Source: Candidatus Anoxychlamydiales bacterium | GTDB lineage: Bacteria; Chlamydiota; Chlamydiia; Chlamydiales; SM23-39 | DNA: 11,234 bases | Reading direction: 5' to 3' | NCBI GenBank assembly: GCA_011064865.1 | Contig: JAAKFX010000048.1 | Location: 1 to 11,234 of the forward strand | Shown: positions 1 to 6,057 of the stretch, piece after piece | How positions within the stretch are numbered: the stretch's first letter is position 1 | Layout of the letters: each line of letters starts with the position of its first letter | Notes under the pieces: model-generated | What the model saw: the letters and a program-made list of their open reading frames with translations, nothing else | Told to the model about the DNA's origin: nothing | The model's database searches: none | Position numbers and translations under genes: made by a program

Positions 1-217
1 CTAAAGTCGGGAGCTTGAAAAAGCTTTAGTTGATTAGCCTGAGTCGAAGACTACGTTAGATGGCTCAAGATACCCTGGGATACTCCTCTAGTTCCAGGCT
101 CTATCGTTGGTAGTTAAAAGCTTTTAGGAGAAAAAAGCGGTGCTGCTAACAAAGTAAGGTCATTTAACATTGGCGAAGAGGAGCTAACCGGTTTTTAGGT
201 TCCGGGGTAGTTTTTTT
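1..217 (+). ncRNA. Probable structured RNA gene, 3' part, unidentified
   Basis: This stretch is about 44% G+C by hand count over the first 210 bases, well above the AT-rich spacers around it, and has no convincing reading frame. Short complementary arms recur: CTAAAG 1-6 with CTTTAG 24-29, GAGTC/GACT around 41-51, and CCTGG 74-78 with CCAGG 94-98. It ends in a GC-rich imperfect hairpin (about 184-210) followed by seven Ts (211-217), which resembles an intrinsic terminator and favours the plus strand. In AT-rich genomes such GC islands often mark functional RNAs. I tested it by eye against tmRNA (no TPsiC arm or CCA end), RNase P RNA, SRP RNA, 5S rRNA and group I/II intron cores and recognised none. 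Its 5' end may lie outside the window. Confidence 0.45.
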
Positions 218-236
218 ATTAGCTACCGGAAAAACC
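196..236. terminator. Imperfect hairpin at the end of the RNA-like region
   Basis: AGGTTCC..GGTAG (197-210) can pair with CTACCGGAA..ACCT (about 224-237) around a T-rich loop. The alternative fold CTAACCGG/CCGGGGTAG directly before the T-run 211-217 would serve as a plus-strand terminator. On the minus strand no T-run follows, so it is not an obvious terminator for the gene ending at 278. Confidence 0.4.
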
Positions 237-277
237 TAAACTTTTATGAAAAAATATCAGTTATAATTTTTTTTAAA

Positions 278-664
278 TTATTTCACTTCAATACTTCTCT
301 CTTTCAAATCTTTAGGATGAGCTAAAGCGTCTTTTACACATGAACCACTTGCAAGAATACTCTCAGCTAGCATCTTCACTTTTGCAGAAGGCAGGGCAGA
401 AGTGTTATTTTCATCAAAAAGATTTCCCATTGATTCTCTTTCAACTGCAACTCTTGTATAAGATGTATGATGTAATTTTTTAGAAATTGTATTTAAAGCT
501 TTTTGTAAAGCTTCAGGTGTAATGTTACCATGTGCTTCAAATTGTTTTTCTAATTTTTTTCGAGCGTTTTTTGTTTTATCGCTTTCAGGACATATTTTTT
601 TATACTCTGTGCTTTTATCAAAACTATTTATACCCCTGATTCTGCTCATTTCACTACTATTCAT
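278..664 (-). CDS. Small hypothetical protein (128 aa)
   Basis: I do not recognise this protein. It is 128 residues, hydrophilic and lysine-rich, with no signal peptide or membrane segment. The first ~40 residues are highly charged; residues ~49-90 look helical (for example PEALQKALNTISKKLH). Two cysteines are present (in ICPES and SGSCVK). The start is supported by a strong GGGGAG ribosome site about 9 nt upstream of the ATG. The gene lies 79 bp downstream of the rpiA stop on the same strand and could be read from the ptsH-rpiA transcript or from a weak promoter (TTGATA at -35) in that gap. The soluble, charged, mid-sized character would fit a lineage-specific protein, including a secreted effector, but nothing in the sequence shows a function. 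It is probably real because of its ribosome site and codon pattern. Confidence 0.6.
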   Translation of the reverse strand: MNSSEMSRIRGINSFDKSTEYKKICPESDKTKNARKKLEKQFEAHGNITPEALQKALNTISKKLHHTSYTRVAVERESMGNLFDENNTSALPSAKVKMLAESILASGSCVKDALAHPKDLKERSIEVK

Positions 665-743
665 ACTTGATATCTCCCCTTTGGTTTTTTGATCCTCAAA
701 GTAAAGCTTATGTTAAAGAAATATTTTTATCAAAGAAAAATTT

Positions 744-1418
744 TTAAGAAATTATCTCTATCTCAGCATCTTTAGAAGCTATGATTAAAGAATCGCATAG
801 ATCTATAAAAAGACCTGTCTCAACTACACCTGGAATGGCTAATATATTATCCTGATGCTTTTTAGGCTCATCTAATAGGTGAGGAAGTTTGATATCAAAG
901 ATGTAATTTTGATTCTCTGTTTTGAAAAAGTTTGAGTTATTGTCTTTTCTGATGGTTGATGAATAACCTAATTTTTCTAACTCTTTTTTTGTTATCTCAT
1001 ATGCAAAGGGAGTTATTTCAACAGGCAAAAGAGCTTTGCCTAATTTTTGAGTATATTTATGATCTTCAATCATAATTATTCTTTTTTTAGAAAAATTAGC
1101 TAAGATTTTTTCATTTAAGAGAGCAGCACCTTTTCCTTTTATCATTTGCTTGTTTTCATCTACTTCATCTGCCCCGTCTATATATATATCTATGTGAGTT
1201 ATTTTATTTATATCAACGAGAGTGATGTTTAATTTTTTTGCTAAATTGTATGAATCTGAAGATGTAGCTACAGCTTGAATAGTTAGATTTTTTTCACATC
1301 TTTTAGCTAAAGCTTCAATAAAAAAAGCAGCTGTAGTTCCTGTGCCTAAGGCAACTATTGTATTATTTTGAACTAAATTTGCAGCTGATTGGGCTAGATT
1401 ATTTTTTGCTAAACTCAT
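744..1418 (-). CDS. rpiA: Ribose-5-phosphate isomerase A
   Basis: RpiA interconverts ribose 5-phosphate and ribulose 5-phosphate in the non-oxidative pentose phosphate pathway, in the cytoplasm, supplying ribose for nucleotides. The 224-residue length fits the family (E. coli 219). Visible landmarks are the phosphate-binding loop ALGTGTTAAFFIEAL (23-37), the catalytic DGADE at 81-85 (D81 and D84 at the same numbers as in E. coli), K94 and E103 in KGKGAALLNEKI, and the C-terminal IPGVVETGLFIDLCDSLIIAS block. One oddity is Lys96 in KGKG, where KGGG is usual; all catalytic residues remain. The gene starts 19 bp after the ptsH stop on the same strand, so the two probably form an operon. The ribosome site is weak (ATAAGAT), consistent with translation coupled to ptsH. 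Confidence 0.96.
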   Translation of the reverse strand: MSLAKNNLAQSAANLVQNNTIVALGTGTTAAFFIEALAKRCEKNLTIQAVATSSDSYNLAKKLNITLVDINKITHIDIYIDGADEVDENKQMIKGKGAALLNEKILANFSKKRIIMIEDHKYTQKLGKALLPVEITPFAYEITKKELEKLGYSSTIRKDNNSNFFKTENQNYIFDIKLPHLLDEPKKHQDNILAIPGVVETGLFIDLCDSLIIASKDAEIEIIS

Positions 1419-1437
1419 ATTTTTTTATCTTATTTAT

Positions 1438-1728
1438 TCAATATCTAATATTAAATTTCTTGCTAGCTAAAGTCAAGATAGCATTAATAGCATTTTTTGC
1501 ATCTTCACCTGTAGCTTCAATTTTTATTTTAGCGCCTCTTCTAGCGGCAAGCATTAAGATGCCTAATAAAGATTTAGCATTGACTGAATAATTTCGATAA
1601 AAAAGTTGTATTTTAGAATTAAAAGAAGAAGAGCATTTAACAAGTTCCGTAGAAGGTCTTGTATGAAGCCCTTTTTCATTTCTGACGACGAAAGTTCCTT
1701 TTACTATAAAAGTTTTTTTATGTTGCAT
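1438..1728 (-). CDS. ptsH: Phosphocarrier protein HPr
   Basis: HPr carries phosphate from enzyme I (PtsI) to PTS enzyme II components, or to regulatory targets in bacteria with few sugar transporters. This 96-residue protein has the active-site block NEKGLHTRPS, where His22 and Arg24 correspond to the classical His15 and Arg17. It also has NAKSLLGILMLAA, where Ser53 sits at the position of the regulatory Ser46 phosphorylated by HPr kinase; the family thus keeps both phosphorylation sites. There is an N-terminal extension of about seven residues relative to the shortest family members. No ptsI follows; the next gene is rpiA, 19 bp away, suggesting a link between sugar-phosphate supply and PTS signalling. 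Expression probably starts at the promoter 1770-1798, with a palindrome over the start site. Confidence 0.93.
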   Translation of the reverse strand: MQHKKTFIVKGTFVVRNEKGLHTRPSTELVKCSSSFNSKIQLFYRNYSVNAKSLLGILMLAARRGAKIKIEATGEDAKNAINAILTLASKKFNIRY

Positions 1729-1746
1729 AATACATCAAAATACTAT

Positions 1747-1771
1747 CTGATTTATATTGCTTATAAATCAG
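1747..1771. promoter_or_regulatory. Perfect 10-bp inverted repeat over the ptsH start site
   Basis: CTGATTTATA (1747-1756) and TATAAATCAG (1762-1771) are exact inverse complements separated by TTGCT. The repeat touches the proposed -10 hexamer and covers the predicted transcription start, the usual place for a repressor operator. It would also form a hairpin at the 5' end of the mRNA. No regulator is identifiable from it. Confidence 0.5.
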
Positions 1772-1798
1772 TATATTATTAATAAATATAAAAATCAA
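1770..1798 (-). promoter_or_regulatory. Promoter of ptsH-rpiA
   Basis: Read on the minus strand: TTGATT (1793-1798, four of six to TTGACA), a 17-bp spacer, and TATACT (1770-1775, five of six to TATAAT). The predicted start of transcription is near 1763, leaving a leader of about 35 nt before the ptsH ATG. This is a sequence match only. Confidence 0.55.
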
Positions 1799-2040
1799 AT
1801 AATTTTATTTAGAATTTAAATTTTTTCTTAAATTGCTAAAATTTATAAAATGAGTTTTTTTCGTAAATTACCTACGTAATATCATTTAGAGCGCATTTTA
1901 ATATATTTAATCTATATAAAAAATTAATAAAAAATTTAAATTAAAATTTTTTATTTAATTTATTTTATCTAATCAACAACATTTTGTATATTTTGTGGCT
2001 AGACATTTCTTGAATCTAAATACCAAAAAATAGAGATCTG
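1799..2040. other. AT-rich spacer between divergent ptsH and groES
   Basis: This is very AT-rich, low-complexity sequence without a plausible gene. The only extra structure seen is a small palindrome, ATTAC-CTAC-GTAAT, near 1868-1881. It may simply separate the two divergent transcription units. Confidence 0.6.
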
Positions 2041-2067
2041 TTAGCACTTAAGGTTTTTATTTGCTAA
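2041..2067 (+). promoter_or_regulatory. Degenerate CIRCE operator (HrcA site)
   Basis: The left arm TTAGCACTT (2041-2049) matches the CIRCE consensus TTAGCACTC in eight of nine bases. The spacer is exactly nine bases. The right arm ATTTGCTAA (2059-2067) matches GAGTGCTAA in six of nine. CIRCE is the operator bound by the heat-shock repressor HrcA in front of groESL and dnaK in many bacteria, including chlamydiae. Placement just upstream of groES supports the call; the decayed right arm suggests weaker binding. Confidence 0.8.
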
Positions 2068-2071
2068 TGTG

Positions 2072-2101
2072 TTGAATAAAAAACGCTAAAAATGTTATAG
2101 T
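2072..2101 (+). promoter_or_regulatory. Probable groESL promoter
   Basis: TTGAAT (2072-2077), an 18-bp spacer and TATAGT (2096-2101, five of six) lie 4 bp after the CIRCE element. Transcription would start near 2108, about 50 nt before groES. HrcA bound at CIRCE would sit against the -35 box. A weaker alternative promoter lies upstream of CIRCE (TTGAAT at 2010). Confidence 0.5.
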
Positions 2102-2159
2102 TTTGAGTCTAACAAAAAAGAAATTTAATTAAAGTAAATAAATATTTTGGAGGTAACTT

Positions 2160-2474
2160 ATGACAAAACTTTCTGAGAAGAAAAAAACTACACTAAAGCC
2201 ACTCGCTGACCGCGTAGTAGCTCAAAGATTAGAGAGTGACGAGACAGTTAAAGGAGGAATTATTATTCCTGATTCTGCAAAGAAAAAACAAGAAATGGCT
2301 AGAGTAATAGCGATTGGAGAGGGAAAAGTAACAGAAAACAAAACTCTTCCAATGCCTGTGAAAGTTGGCGATGTTATTTTAATGGACAAGTATGCAGGAC
2401 AAGAAATCAATATTGATGATGAAGAGTATATTATTGTTAAAGCAGATGATATTATCGCTTTAGTAGAAGAGTGA
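2160..2474 (+). CDS. groES: Co-chaperonin GroES (Hsp10)
   Basis: GroES is the heptameric lid that closes the GroEL folding chamber in the cytoplasm. The protein has 104 residues, close to the chlamydial length of 102. The N-terminal LKPLADRVVAQRL strand is followed by the mobile loop around residues 25-41 with its GroEL-binding GGIII motif (32-36) and Pro37. Then come KKKQEMARVIAIGEGK and the GDVILMDKYAGQEI block (70-83), which closely matches chlamydial GroES. The ATG is preceded by a near-perfect GGAGG (2149-2153) at a 6-nt distance. groEL begins 29 bp after the stop, forming the standard bicistronic operon, with CIRCE-type control upstream. Residues 1-9 are a short charged extension. Confidence 0.97.
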   Translation: MTKLSEKKKTTLKPLADRVVAQRLESDETVKGGIIIPDSAKKKQEMARVIAIGEGKVTENKTLPMPVKVGDVILMDKYAGQEINIDDEEYIIVKADDIIALVEE

Positions 2475-2503
2475 AATTTAATAAAAATTAGGAGTAAAAA
2501 AAC

Positions 2504-4129
2504 ATGGCAGCAAAAAAAATTAAATTTAGAGAAGAAGCAAGACAAAAAATTTTAAAAGGAGTGCAAACTCTAGCTTCTGCTGTAAAAGTTACTCTTGGAC
2601 CAAAGGGTAGAAATGTAGTGTTAGACAAAGCTTATGGATCTCCACAAATCACAAAAGATGGAGTGACAGTAGCGAAAGAGATTGAGCTTGAAGACAAGCA
2701 TGAAAACATGGGCGCTCAAATGGTTAAAGAGGTTGCAAACAAAACAGCTGACAAAGCTGGTGATGGCACAACTACAGCGACAATTTTAGCTGAAGCTATA
2801 TATTCAGAAGGTCTTAGAAATGTAACAGCTGGCGCAAATCCTATGGATCTAAAAAAAGGGATTGAAAAAGCGACTAAAGAAGTTGTAGAAGAGCTTAAAA
2901 AACTTAGCAAATCTATAAAAAACACAGAAGAGATAGCTCAAGTTGCAACAATTTCTGCAAATGGAGATCAAGAGATAGGCTCAATAATAGCAAAAGCGAT
3001 GGAAAACGTAGGAAAAGATGGAACTATTACAGTTGAAGAAGCAAAAGGCTTTGAGACAACATTAGATATAGTGAAAGGAATGAACTTTGATAGAGGCTAT
3101 CTATCATCATATTTCATTACAAATCCTGATAAACTTCAAGCAGAGCTAGAAGATGCTTTTGTACTAATTTATGAGAAAAAGATCTCTTCAATGAAAGAGT
3201 TTTTACCTATTTTGCAAAAAACTGCAGAAACAGGAAAACCTCTTTTAATTTTAGCAGAAGACATTGAAGGCGAAGCTCTCGCAACATTAGTTGTAAATAG
3301 ATTAAGAGCAAACCTTAAAGTTGTAGCAGTAAAAGCTCCTGGATTTGGTGATAGAAGAAAAGCAATACTAGAAGATATTGCTATTTTAACAGGTGGCAAG
3401 TTCATCTCAGAAGATTTAGGTTTAAAGCTTGAAAATACTGAGATTGAAATGCTAGGTAGAGTAAAAAAAGCTATCATCAAAAAAGAAGAGACAACACTAG
3501 TTGATGGAATGGGAGACAAAAAAGAAGTTCAAAAAAGAATTGATCAGATAAAAACTCAAATTCAAGAGAGTGATTCTGATTATGACAAAGAGAAACTTCA
3601 AGAAAGACTGGCTAAATTAACAGGTGGCGTTGCTATAATAAAAGTTGGTGGCGCAACTGAACTCGAAGTAAAAGAGAAAAAAGATAGAGTTGATGATGCT
3701 CAACATGCGACAAAAGCTGCTGTTGAAGAAGGAATTCTACCAGGTGGTGGAGTTGCATTTCTTAGAACTACAAAAGCATTAGACAAACTCATTGACACAC
3801 TATCTGGCGATGAAAAAATTGGAGCAAGGATAATTAAAAAAGCTATCTTGTCTCCTCTTCGTCAAATTGCACTAAACGCTGGAGTTGAAGGCTCTTTAAT
3901 AATTCAAAAAGTTGAAGGCATGAAACCAACTGAAGGCTATGATGCAGCGACAGATACTTTTGTTGATATGTTTGAAAAAGGAATAGTAGATCCTGCAAAA
4001 GTGGTGAGATGTGCTATTCAATTTGCAACATCTATAGCAGCACTGCTTCTTACAACAGAAGCGATAATTACTGAAGATGCAGACGCTACAGAAGCTTCTC
4101 CTCCAATGGCTCCGCCAATGGGGTATTAA
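2504..4129 (+). CDS. groEL: Chaperonin GroEL (Hsp60)
   Basis: GroEL forms the double-ring, ATP-driven folding chamber together with GroES. The 541-residue protein is full length. ATP-site landmarks are LGPKGRNVVLD (31-41), Asp52 in TKDGVT, and AGDGTTTAT with Asp87 at the E. coli position. The apical block EDIEGEALATLVVNR and the late-equatorial block DDAQHATKAAVEEGILPGGG, which carries the catalytic Asp region, are also present. Many stretches match my memory of Chlamydia GroEL1. The C-terminus ends APPMAPPMGY instead of the GGM repeats of E. coli; chlamydial GroEL also ends in a short Met/Pro tail. An AGGAG site lies 9 nt before the ATG. Because it is adjacent to groES and CIRCE, this is the canonical copy and not one of the divergent chlamydial GroEL paralogs. 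Confidence 0.98.
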   Translation: MAAKKIKFREEARQKILKGVQTLASAVKVTLGPKGRNVVLDKAYGSPQITKDGVTVAKEIELEDKHENMGAQMVKEVANKTADKAGDGTTTATILAEAIYSEGLRNVTAGANPMDLKKGIEKATKEVVEELKKLSKSIKNTEEIAQVATISANGDQEIGSIIAKAMENVGKDGTITVEEAKGFETTLDIVKGMNFDRGYLSSYFITNPDKLQAELEDAFVLIYEKKISSMKEFLPILQKTAETGKPLLILAEDIEGEALATLVVNRLRANLKVVAVKAPGFGDRRKAILEDIAILTGGKFISEDLGLKLENTEIEMLGRVKKAIIKKEETTLVDGMGDKKEVQKRIDQIKTQIQESDSDYDKEKLQERLAKLTGGVAIIKVGGATELEVKEKKDRVDDAQHATKAAVEEGILPGGGVAFLRTTKALDKLIDTLSGDEKIGARIIKKAILSPLRQIALNAGVEGSLIIQKVEGMKPTEGYDAATDTFVDMFEKGIVDPAKVVRCAIQFATSIAALLLTTEAIITEDADATEASPPMAPPMGY

Positions 4130-4143
4130 TCTATAACTATAGA

Positions 4144-4160
4144 TTAGATAAACTATCTAA
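4144..4160. repeat. Small hairpin after groEL
   Basis: TTAGATA (4144-4150) and TATCTAA (4154-4160) form a 7-bp stem with an AAC loop, directly before the main terminator. A further TTAGAT copy at 4192-4197 could compete for pairing. It may help isolate the two converging transcripts. Confidence 0.45.
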
Positions 4161-4161
4161 G

Positions 4162-4193
4162 ATAAGCACCCTTTTGGGTGCTTATTTTTTTTT
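4162..4193 (+). terminator. Intrinsic terminator of groESL
   Basis: ATAAGCACCC (4162-4171), a TTTT loop and GGGTGCTTAT (4176-4185) make a perfect 10-bp stem followed by nine Ts (4185-4193). The T-run reaches the stop codon of the convergent AsmA-like gene, so the two genes meet back to back. Confidence 0.93.
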
Positions 4194-4896
4194 AGATAGA
4201 TTTTAGACTCTCTTCTAAACAGTTATCCTCTACATGTCCAATCTCTTTAAAACCCTTCATAACACCTTCCCAAAAACTTTTCTTCTCTAAAATACCTTTT
4301 AAATAATCTGTTAAGCCTGCGGATTTAAAGATAGCAGCTATCAACTGCTGAGTTGGAAAACCTGTTTTATTACTAAAATTGTTGAATTGAAGAGATGCTA
4401 CATGAGAAGTTTTTTTCTTATCGAAATCTAAACCTAGCCCCCAAATTTCAACATCCATACTTTTCAGACTGAGAGAGCTAATAATGATCTCTTTTTTTGA
4501 CACTGTTCTTTTCTCTTTAGCATTTACACTATCTACAATGTTAGTCCAATTATTTTTAGTACAAAGTGGATTTGAGCACTCGATATCTAAACTTATATCT
4601 TCGATCAAAATATCATCTATAATAGATGGAGATGCAAATAGTTTTGCAAAAGAATAATTAATTGTTATGTTTTTTGCTTCAAAAGCATATCTATTTTTAG
4701 ATTTTGATGGATTTTTAATTCTAAAATTCTTGATTTGCATGCCTTTTGTAGAAACTGCTAGATTTGACATACTTACATCTGTTTTCAATTTACTAGAAAG
4801 ATACGATGCAGCGATAGGAGTTTTTATAACCCATAATATTATAATAGCTAATATTATTATAAAAAAAGCTATGAACCAGCTTTTAAATTTCTTCAT
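4192..4896 (-). CDS. AsmA-like single-span membrane protein A
   Basis: The protein has 234 residues. A positively charged N-terminus (MKKFK) and one hydrophobic span at about 7-24 anchor it in the inner membrane; the rest should face the periplasm. The sequence after the span follows the AsmA/DUF748 N-terminal pattern: a short amphipathic stretch, 'KTDVSMSNLAVS', 'MQIKNFRIKNPSKS' with the Asn-Pro pair at 62-63, then 'IIDDILIEDISLDIE'. A NNWT motif follows at 115-118, where AsmA proteins often carry a G-x-NW. AsmA-type proteins are known as envelope lipid-transport or assembly factors; this one is far shorter than full-length members, so its role is inference. A TGFP motif (178-181) is shared with the divergent neighbour at 5000-5656, its paralog. 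The AGAGGA ribosome site supports the start. Confidence 0.7.
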   Translation of the reverse strand: MKKFKSWFIAFFIIILAIIILWVIKTPIAASYLSSKLKTDVSMSNLAVSTKGMQIKNFRIKNPSKSKNRYAFEAKNITINYSFAKLFASPSIIDDILIEDISLDIECSNPLCTKNNWTNIVDSVNAKEKRTVSKKEIIISSLSLKSMDVEIWGLGLDFDKKKTSHVASLQFNNFSNKTGFPTQQLIAAIFKSAGLTDYLKGILEKKSFWEGVMKGFKEIGHVEDNCLEESLKSI

Positions 4897-4901
4897 ATAG
4901 C

Positions 4902-5017
4902 ATTCCTCTTATTTTTATATTTTCTATTTTTATATATGAACAATTTGTGTTTTTTTTTAAATGTTTATAATATAAAAACTAAGAAAGTAAGGTAATTTCA
5001 TGAAAAAATTTTTTATT
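4902..5017. repeat. Duplicated AsmA-like promoter region, copy 1
   Basis: About 116 bp covering the upstream region and first six codons of the plus-strand AsmA-like gene are repeated at 7340-7455. Shared landmarks are TATGAACAATTTGTG, a poly-T tract, TATAAT and ATGAAAAA, with exactly 64 nt between ATGAAC and the start codon in both copies. Confidence 0.85.
4966..4971 (+). promoter_or_regulatory. Perfect -10 box of the plus-strand AsmA-like gene
   Basis: TATAAT lies 28 bp before the start codon and is kept in the duplicate at 7403-7408. The upstream -35 candidate TTGTGT (4945-4950) is poor and only 15 bp away, across a T-rich spacer. Confidence 0.5.
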
Positions 5018-5656
5018 CCATTTATTTCACTCGTTCTCATACTCATCATAATAGGTTTTGTGATTTGGTTTAATATACCAAATATTGTATCTCGTATGCT
5101 TAGCAAAGAGTTTAGCGTTCCTGTAAATGTTGAAAATGTAAAAATCAGCAAAAATCTACTCCAAATCGATGGACTAGATCTAGGAACCCCTAAAGGCTCT
5201 AAAACAAAAAGCTCATTTTATTCCAAACAGATCGATGTGGTTTCATCGTTATCTAAAATAAGAGAAGAGGTATTGACAGTAGATTCAATGACACTTTCGA
5301 ATAATATAATTGGAGTTGAGTTTTATAACTCTTCAGGGACAAGTAATAATTGGACAACTATTATGAACACTCCAAGTAGAGCGAAAAAAGCGACGAATAG
5401 AAAATATCTTATAAAAAAGTTAACCTTATACAATATAACAGTAGTTTTAACAAAACAAGATGGTCAAAAACAGACATTTCCGACAATTGATAAATTAGAG
5501 TTTTATAATATTACTGATGAGACTGGATTTCCTATAGATGAGATTGAAAAAGCGATAGCTCAAGCTATATTAAAATCAGTATTTGGAAAATTTAATCTTC
5601 TACACCTGCTGAATACACCTGTAAATGTCATTAAAAAAGTAATTCCGCTGCTTTAA
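5000..5656 (+). CDS. AsmA-like single-span membrane protein B
   Basis: This 218-residue paralog of the divergent protein encoded at 4192-4896 has the same architecture. MKKF is followed by a hydrophobic span at about 7-25, then a periplasmic part with 'SVPVNVENVKIS' and 'LLQIDGLDLGTPKGS', matching the AsmA-family 'xVxVxxVxI...LxIxxLxIxNPxG' pattern. NNWT occurs at 116-119 and TGFP at 175-178, each aligning with the neighbour. The two are clearly related but strongly diverged. No cysteines are present, unlike protein A. The start has an AAGG ribosome site and a perfect TATAAT about 30 bp upstream. Decayed copies of its 5' and 3' ends occur at 7438-7455 and 7769-7804, so the family once had a third local member. 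A role in lipid or outer-membrane protein traffic would fit the adjacent porin-like genes but is inference. Confidence 0.7.
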   Translation: MKKFFIPFISLVLILIIIGFVIWFNIPNIVSRMLSKEFSVPVNVENVKISKNLLQIDGLDLGTPKGSKTKSSFYSKQIDVVSSLSKIREEVLTVDSMTLSNNIIGVEFYNSSGTSNNWTTIMNTPSRAKKATNRKYLIKKLTLYNITVVLTKQDGQKQTFPTIDKLEFYNITDETGFPIDEIEKAIAQAILKSVFGKFNLLHLLNTPVNVIKKVIPLL

Positions 5657-5673
5657 TAAATAATTTAAAAAGA

Positions 5674-5711
5674 CTGACATACTATAGCTAAAGCGGATGG
5701 GAGTATGTCAG
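5674..5711. terminator. Bidirectional terminator between AsmA-like B and cupin
   Basis: CTGACATACT (5674-5683) and AGTATGTCAG (5702-5711) form a perfect 10-bp stem with an 18-nt loop. On the minus strand it is followed by TCTTTTT, a good tail for the cupin transcript; on the plus strand the T-rich tail is weaker. The cupin stop codon (5708-5710) lies inside the stem. Confidence 0.75.
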
Positions 5712-6034
5712 ATTTTAGCTTCTTTTTTAGGCGGACTAAATATCTCAATATATTCAAGATCTTCATCTGAGAGCACTCTAAATCCATGTTGAATATTGCT
5801 AGGTATAAAATAAGCCATTCCAGCTGAGCATATTTTTTTCTCTTCCCCTATGGTTAATTCAACTTTTCCAGAGATAATATAGCCCATCTGTTCATTGATA
5901 TGACTATGATTTGTAATTTGATTAGGCTTTAATTTTATATAAGCCAACTGTATTTTATCACCAGTTATTGATTTAAAAAAAATCCCCTCTTTTTTCTTTT
6001 TAAATTCCATTTCAGCAAAATTGGAAAAATACAT
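5708..6034 (-). CDS. Small single-domain cupin protein
   Basis: This 108-residue protein is a single conserved beta-barrel of the cupin_2 type. Motif 1 is HSHINEQMGYIISG, with His43, His45 and Glu48/Gln49 as probable metal ligands. Motif 2 is GMAYFIPSNIQHGF, with His83 as the last ligand. Such proteins bind a metal and act as small dioxygenases, isomerases or sugar and ligand sensors; the substrate cannot be told from the sequence. There is no signal peptide, so it is cytoplasmic. I chose the ATG at 6034 over an in-frame GTG at 6043 because GAGGTG (6041-6046) then forms a ribosome site 6 nt upstream. It lies 23 bp after the stop of the MOMP-like gene and is probably cotranscribed with it, an unexpected partner for a porin gene. 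It ends in a shared terminator. Confidence 0.85.
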   Translation of the reverse strand: MYFSNFAEMEFKKKKEGIFFKSITGDKIQLAYIKLKPNQITNHSHINEQMGYIISGKVELTIGEEKKICSAGMAYFIPSNIQHGFRVLSDEDLEYIEIFSPPKKEAKI

Positions 6035-6057
6035 TATAAACACCTCAAAATTAATTT

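Noticed and set aside
68..78. AGATACCCTGG resembles a conserved piece of 16S rRNA
   Set aside because: The match stops after 11 bases and no other 16S segment is present nearby; chance or convergent.
1..240. tmRNA or tRNA gene
   Set aside because: No TPsiC-type GTTCGA arm, no CCA end and no tag reading frame; GGTTCCGGGG near 198 does not form a T-arm.
1358..1591. Plus-strand open frame of 77 codons across rpiA and ptsH
   Set aside because: It lies antisense to two well-identified genes and has no ribosome site; a shadow frame.
2222..2545. Antisense open frame over groES
   Set aside because: Mirror of the groES coding sequence with a serine- and isoleucine-rich, unlike-protein composition. 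The frames at 2716-2925 and 3169-3519 over groEL are rejected for the same reason.
4667..4900. Plus-strand frame over the AsmA-like gene A start
   Set aside because: Antisense to a gene with clear family features. The minus frame at 4957-5151 over gene B is rejected likewise.
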